DNA of 25,814 nt from CAZDYP01 sp964509505. Its GTDB lineage: Bacteria; Chloroflexota; Anaerolineae; JACRMK01. The notes under the pieces are model-generated. The model made no database searches. It saw nothing but the letters and a program-made list of their open reading frames with translations, and was not told the DNA's origin. Within the stretch, counting starts at the first letter, position 1; every line of letters starts with the position of its first letter. Both the position numbers and the translations under genes were made by a program. Of the stretch, positions 23,129 to 25,814 are shown one piece after another. The stretch covers positions 1 to 25,814 of the forward strand of contig CAZDYP010000061.1 in NCBI GenBank assembly GCA_964509505.1, given 5' to 3'.

Positions 23129-23937
23129 TCATCATTATCAAGGGCGGCGGCGATTTGGCGAGCGGCGTCGCGCATCGGCTACATCAAGCAGGCTTTGCGA
23201 TTTTGATTACGGAGCTGCCGCAGCCGTTGGTCGTGCGCCGCACGGTTGCTTTCGCGGCGGCGGTGCATGACGGCGCGATGGTGATTGAAGCTGTGCGCGC
23301 CTGTCGTGTGAATAGTTGGACTGAAGCGCAAGGGCGCATCGCGCATGGCGACATCGCCGTAATGGTTGACCCGCAGGCGCAGGTCGTGCGCGAAGCGCAA
23401 CCACTCGCCATCGTGGATGCGATCATGGCGAAGCGCAACACAGGCACGACCATTCACGCCGCACCCATCGTCGTCGCGTTGGGGCCGGGCTTCACGGTCG
23501 GTGTGGATTGCCATGCGATTGTCGAGACAAAGCGCGGTCATAACTTGGGCCGCGTTTATTATCAGGGCGCGGCGGAAGCGGACACCGCTATACCCGCCGA
23601 AGTCAATGGTTTCACGCGTGAGCGCGTGTTGCGCGCGCCGTTGGATGGCGTATTTCACGCACGCGCACAGATTGGTCAAAGTATGATTGCGCCGTGCATC
23701 GTGGGACATGTCGTGTCGGAGTTCTCGACCATGCCCATCATCGCAGAGGTGTCAGGCGTCGTGCGCGGTCTCATCGCGCACGGCACACCCGTCACACGCG
23801 GTTTGAAAATTGGCGACATTGACCCACGCGGCATCGTCGCCCATTGCTTCACCATCTCCGACAAAGCGCGAGCCATTGGCGGCGGCGTGTTGGAAGCGAT
23901 ACTTCACCTAGAGTTATCAGTGAACAGTGTTCAGTAA
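23050..23937 (+). CDS. YqeB/EF2563-family selenium-dependent molybdenum hydroxylase accessory protein
   Basis: Protein of 295 residues from the family named 'selenium-dependent molybdenum hydroxylase system protein, YqeB', commonly found beside XdhC. The core starts LIIIKGGGDLASGVAHRL (about 27-44), a Rossmann-like opening. Other landmarks are VVALGPGFTVGVDCHAIVETKRGHNLGRV and GLKIGDIDPRG. The exact biochemical role is not established in my knowledge. The N-terminus is odd: residues 5-26 (THPPTHPPTHP and so on) are encoded by the CACC/CAAC tract, so the start codon at 23050 lies before the tract and the frame depends on repeat number. No repeat-independent start codon is obvious. The last residues (ELSVNSVQ) and the stop lie in the next word array. 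Confidence 0.85.
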   Translation: MSIITHPPTHPPTHPTNQPPNQPTNHLIIIKGGGDLASGVAHRLHQAGFAILITELPQPLVVRRTVAFAAAVHDGAMVIEAVRACRVNSWTEAQGRIAHGDIAVMVDPQAQVVREAQPLAIVDAIMAKRNTGTTIHAAPIVVALGPGFTVGVDCHAIVETKRGHNLGRVYYQGAAEADTAIPAEVNGFTRERVLRAPLDGVFHARAQIGQSMIAPCIVGHVVSEFSTMPIIAEVSGVVRGLIAHGTPVTRGLKIGDIDPRGIVAHCFTISDKARAIGGGVLEAILHLELSVNSVQ

Positions 23938-24030
23938 CCAGTATTCAGGATGCAGTGTTCAGTTATCGAACTGTTCACTGGACACTGTTCACTGGACACT
24001 GTTCACTGGACACTGGACACCGTTCACGGT
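23917..24030. repeat. Inverted word array, family D (gttcactggacact)
   Basis: cagtgaacagtgttcagt-type words (23917-23965) are followed by tandem cactggacactgttcactgg words in the opposite sense to about 24030. It begins inside the last codons of the YqeB gene and ends two bases before the ATG of the next gene, leaving no room for a Shine-Dalgarno sequence. Confidence 0.88.
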
Positions 24031-24032
24031 CC

Positions 24033-25814
24033 ATGCGACGTTTACTCCATCTCCTCTTTCCGCTGTCCTTCTTTCTGTTTCTCTCGCTCGTCCTCACTTA
24101 TCCCCTCATCACTCAATTCACCACGCACGTCAACGGTTCGCTGTTGTGGGCTCTCGACGAATATATCTTCGTCTGGAATACGTGGTGGTTTCAGCACTCG
24201 TGGCTGCATTTGCAGCAGCCGCCCCTGCAAACCCAATACCTCTATTACCCGCTGGGCATTGATTTCGCGCTCTACACATTCAACTTTTTCAATGCGGCTT
24301 TGGCATTGCCGTTGTTAGCGTGGCTGCCGTTGCCTGCGGCAGTCAATATAGCAAATCTGTTTTCATTGGTCATCTCGGCGTATGGCGCATATCTGCTCAC
24401 GAAATGGGCGCTGGCGAAATGTCCCCTTAAGGGGATGCGCGAATGGCGAATGGCGAATGGCAGATGGCAGATAGCGAATGACGGACAATCAGCTGCTATC
24501 CGCTATCCGCTATCCGCCATCCGCTATTGGTCAATTGAGAGTGCGGCGCTGTGCGCGGGTATCGCGTACACATTTACGACCCACACCTATGTTTACCTGT
24601 CCATTGGTCACTATGACATGATCAGCACAGAATGGTTCCCATTCTGCGCGTTGTATTTGTTGAAATGGCGACAGAAACCATTGTGGCGTTATACGTTCAT
24701 GGCGGCGCTGGGCATTGCCTTCACGCTCTACATCGAAACATTTTTCGGGGTGTTCCTCGCGTGCCTGTTTTTGCTCTATGCGCTAGTGATGAAACCATGG
24801 CGCACGGCTGGCTGGCGCACTTGGTTGACGCATTGGGCGGTGACCGCTTTGCTTGCGGGCATGTTCAGTGCGCCTGTCTTGATGCCTGCCTTGCGTGAAT
24901 CATTGAGCGGCGATTACGCGTTGAAAGGCTGGGGCAGCGCGCAACAACTGTCGGTGGACCTGCTCGGCTTTGTTTCGCCAAGCGCGCTCATCACGTGGTC
25001 GGGTTTAGATTGGACACAGGAGATAACGAGCGTCATCAAAGGACAAGGACGTTTCGCCGACGTGAACACGGTCTTTTTAGGCTATGCGACATTGTTGCTG
25101 GCGGCGCTTGGTTGGTTCACGCAACGCCGCGCAACACGCTTGTGGGCGTTGGGCGCAGCGCTGTGGGCGCTGTTTGCTTTGGGACCGTTGTTGCAGATTG
25201 GAGGCCAATCCATTTTTGATCTCGACGGCTTGAAGGTCAACTTCCCAATGCCGTTCATCGTATTGCACTACCTCCCCATCATCAAAGCGAATCGCGTGGC
25301 AAATCGCTTCAGTGTCTTGTTAGGTTTATCATTGGCGGTGCTTGTTGGTTATGGCGTGCATTTCATTTTGAGGAAATTAGGGGAGATAAGGGCAGATCAG
25401 GGGAGATTAGGGGAAATTAGGGGGCGCGGACGACGCGCGCTTATTTCCCCCTCTTTCCTCTTATTTCCCCTGATCTCCTTGCTGTTGATCATTGACCACC
25501 TCTCCATCCCATTACCGATGACCGATGCGCGTGTGCCAGCGTTTTATACCCAGCTCGCGCGCGACGCCGACGCTTACACTATCTTGACGGTGCCACTGGG
25601 TTGGCGCAACTCATTCGGCACCTTGGGCGCGGAAGATACACGAGTGCAATCGTACCAGAGCGTACATCAGAAGCGCTTGTTAGGCGGCTACACCTCGCGC
25701 AACCATCCCTACAAATTCGATTACTTCGCGCAGTTGCCCATTGTCGCGTCGCTCAGCGCCATCGAAGGTTACCAGACCGTGCCGCCTGAGGTGCGCGACT
25801 TTGACCGTGCGTAT
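24033..25814 (+). CDS. Large polytopic membrane protein, GT-C/YfhO-like, partial
   Basis: Open for 594 codons from ATG 24033 to the window edge with no stop. Many hydrophobic segments are visible, starting with LLHLLFPLSFFLFLSLVLTYP (about 4-24). A short first loop contains LDEYIFVWNTWWFQHSW, and LYYPLGIDFALYTFNFF follows. This acidic first loop and repeated helices resemble GT-C membrane glycosyltransferases and YfhO-like proteins, which use lipid-linked sugars for envelope glycans. The match is by pattern only. Residues about 130-166 and 447-482 are encoded by word-repeat arrays that keep the frame open and interrupt the membrane pattern with charged sequence. Family D repeat occupies the leader, and no Shine-Dalgarno sequence is present. 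TATAAT was not found upstream. The gene may be co-transcribed with the YqeB gene. Confidence 0.8.
   Translation, partial: MRRLLHLLFPLSFFLFLSLVLTYPLITQFTTHVNGSLLWALDEYIFVWNTWWFQHSWLHLQQPPLQTQYLYYPLGIDFALYTFNFFNAALALPLLAWLPLPAAVNIANLFSLVISAYGAYLLTKWALAKCPLKGMREWRMANGRWQIANDGQSAAIRYPLSAIRYWSIESAALCAGIAYTFTTHTYVYLSIGHYDMISTEWFPFCALYLLKWRQKPLWRYTFMAALGIAFTLYIETFFGVFLACLFLLYALVMKPWRTAGWRTWLTHWAVTALLAGMFSAPVLMPALRESLSGDYALKGWGSAQQLSVDLLGFVSPSALITWSGLDWTQEITSVIKGQGRFADVNTVFLGYATLLLAALGWFTQRRATRLWALGAALWALFALGPLLQIGGQSIFDLDGLKVNFPMPFIVLHYLPIIKANRVANRFSVLLGLSLAVLVGYGVHFILRKLGEIRADQGRLGEIRGRGRRALISPSFLLFPLISLLLIIDHLSIPLPMTDARVPAFYTQLARDADAYTILTVPLGWRNSFGTLGAEDTRVQSYQSVHQKRLLGGYTSRNHPYKFDYFAQLPIVASLSAIEGYQTVPPEVRDFDRAY
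24423..24528. repeat. In-frame word array within a coding region, family C
   Basis: A perfect ccccttaagggg palindrome (24423-24434) is followed by gcgaatggcgaatggc words (24439-24484), a short centre, and gctatccgctatccgc words in the opposite sense (24495-24528). These are the same words as in the gaps at 17355-17441 and 18168-18295. Here they are translated in frame. Confidence 0.93.
25371..25478. repeat. In-frame word array within a coding region, family H (ttaggggaga)
   Basis: aggaaattaggggagataag-type words (25371-25424), a GC-rich centre (gcgcggacgacgcgcg), and cttatttccccctctttcc words in the opposite sense (25440-25478). The frame of the membrane protein continues through both arms. 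Confidence 0.9.

Noticed and set aside
22254..23141. Minus-strand open frame of 295 codons opposite xdhC and the CACC tract
   Set aside because: It is antisense to xdhC, and the start region (WLVGW repeats) is only the reverse complement of the tetranucleotide tract.

Overview
This 25.8-kb window looks like ordinary chromosome from a free-living bacterium, most likely a Chloroflexota (Anaerolineae-like) lineage. That placement is an inference. It rests on the large surface protein ending in KVYLPLIVR (a tail I associate with secreted Chloroflexota proteins), the HD-phosphohydrolase/LuxR gene, the XdhC-YqeB pair and the many word-like intergenic repeats. I saw no rRNA, tRNA, CRISPR array, phage gene or transposase.

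Layout. Positions 34-2419 (minus): small His-rich membrane protein, response regulator and HAMP histidine kinase, read in that order as one apparent operon. Positions 2685-9320 (plus): GH116 glycosidase, radical SAM protein, PdxH oxidase, an unrecognised 195-residue protein and a PaaK-like adenylate-forming enzyme. Positions 9367-10192 (minus): VapBC-like toxin-antitoxin pair. Positions 10288-11205 (plus): AlkA/OGG-type DNA glycosylase, ending at a strong bidirectional terminator that also serves the convergent 1384-residue secreted protein (11351-15505, minus). Positions 15802-17355 (plus): HD-LuxR regulator split by one in-frame TGA. Then a six-helix membrane protein, a CinA-like protein, a convergent FAD oxidoreductase preceded by a coiled-coil/zinc-ribbon protein (minus), the XdhC and YqeB molybdenum-hydroxylase accessory genes (plus), and a large polytopic membrane protein that runs open off the right edge (24033 onward).

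The most unusual feature is the gaps. Almost every 3' gene end carries a short array of a simple 7-14 bp 'word', often followed by reverse-complement copies of the same word, so the array can fold into a long hairpin. At least eight vocabularies occur, and the array usually begins inside or within a few bases of the upstream stop codon, sometimes supplying the last codons. Two arrays sit in frame inside the last membrane protein, and a CACC/CAAC array forms the N-terminus of YqeB. This resembles in principle the in-frame palindromic elements of Rickettsia, but the sequences are different and I do not recognise the family. Several more conventional REP-like palindromes are also present.
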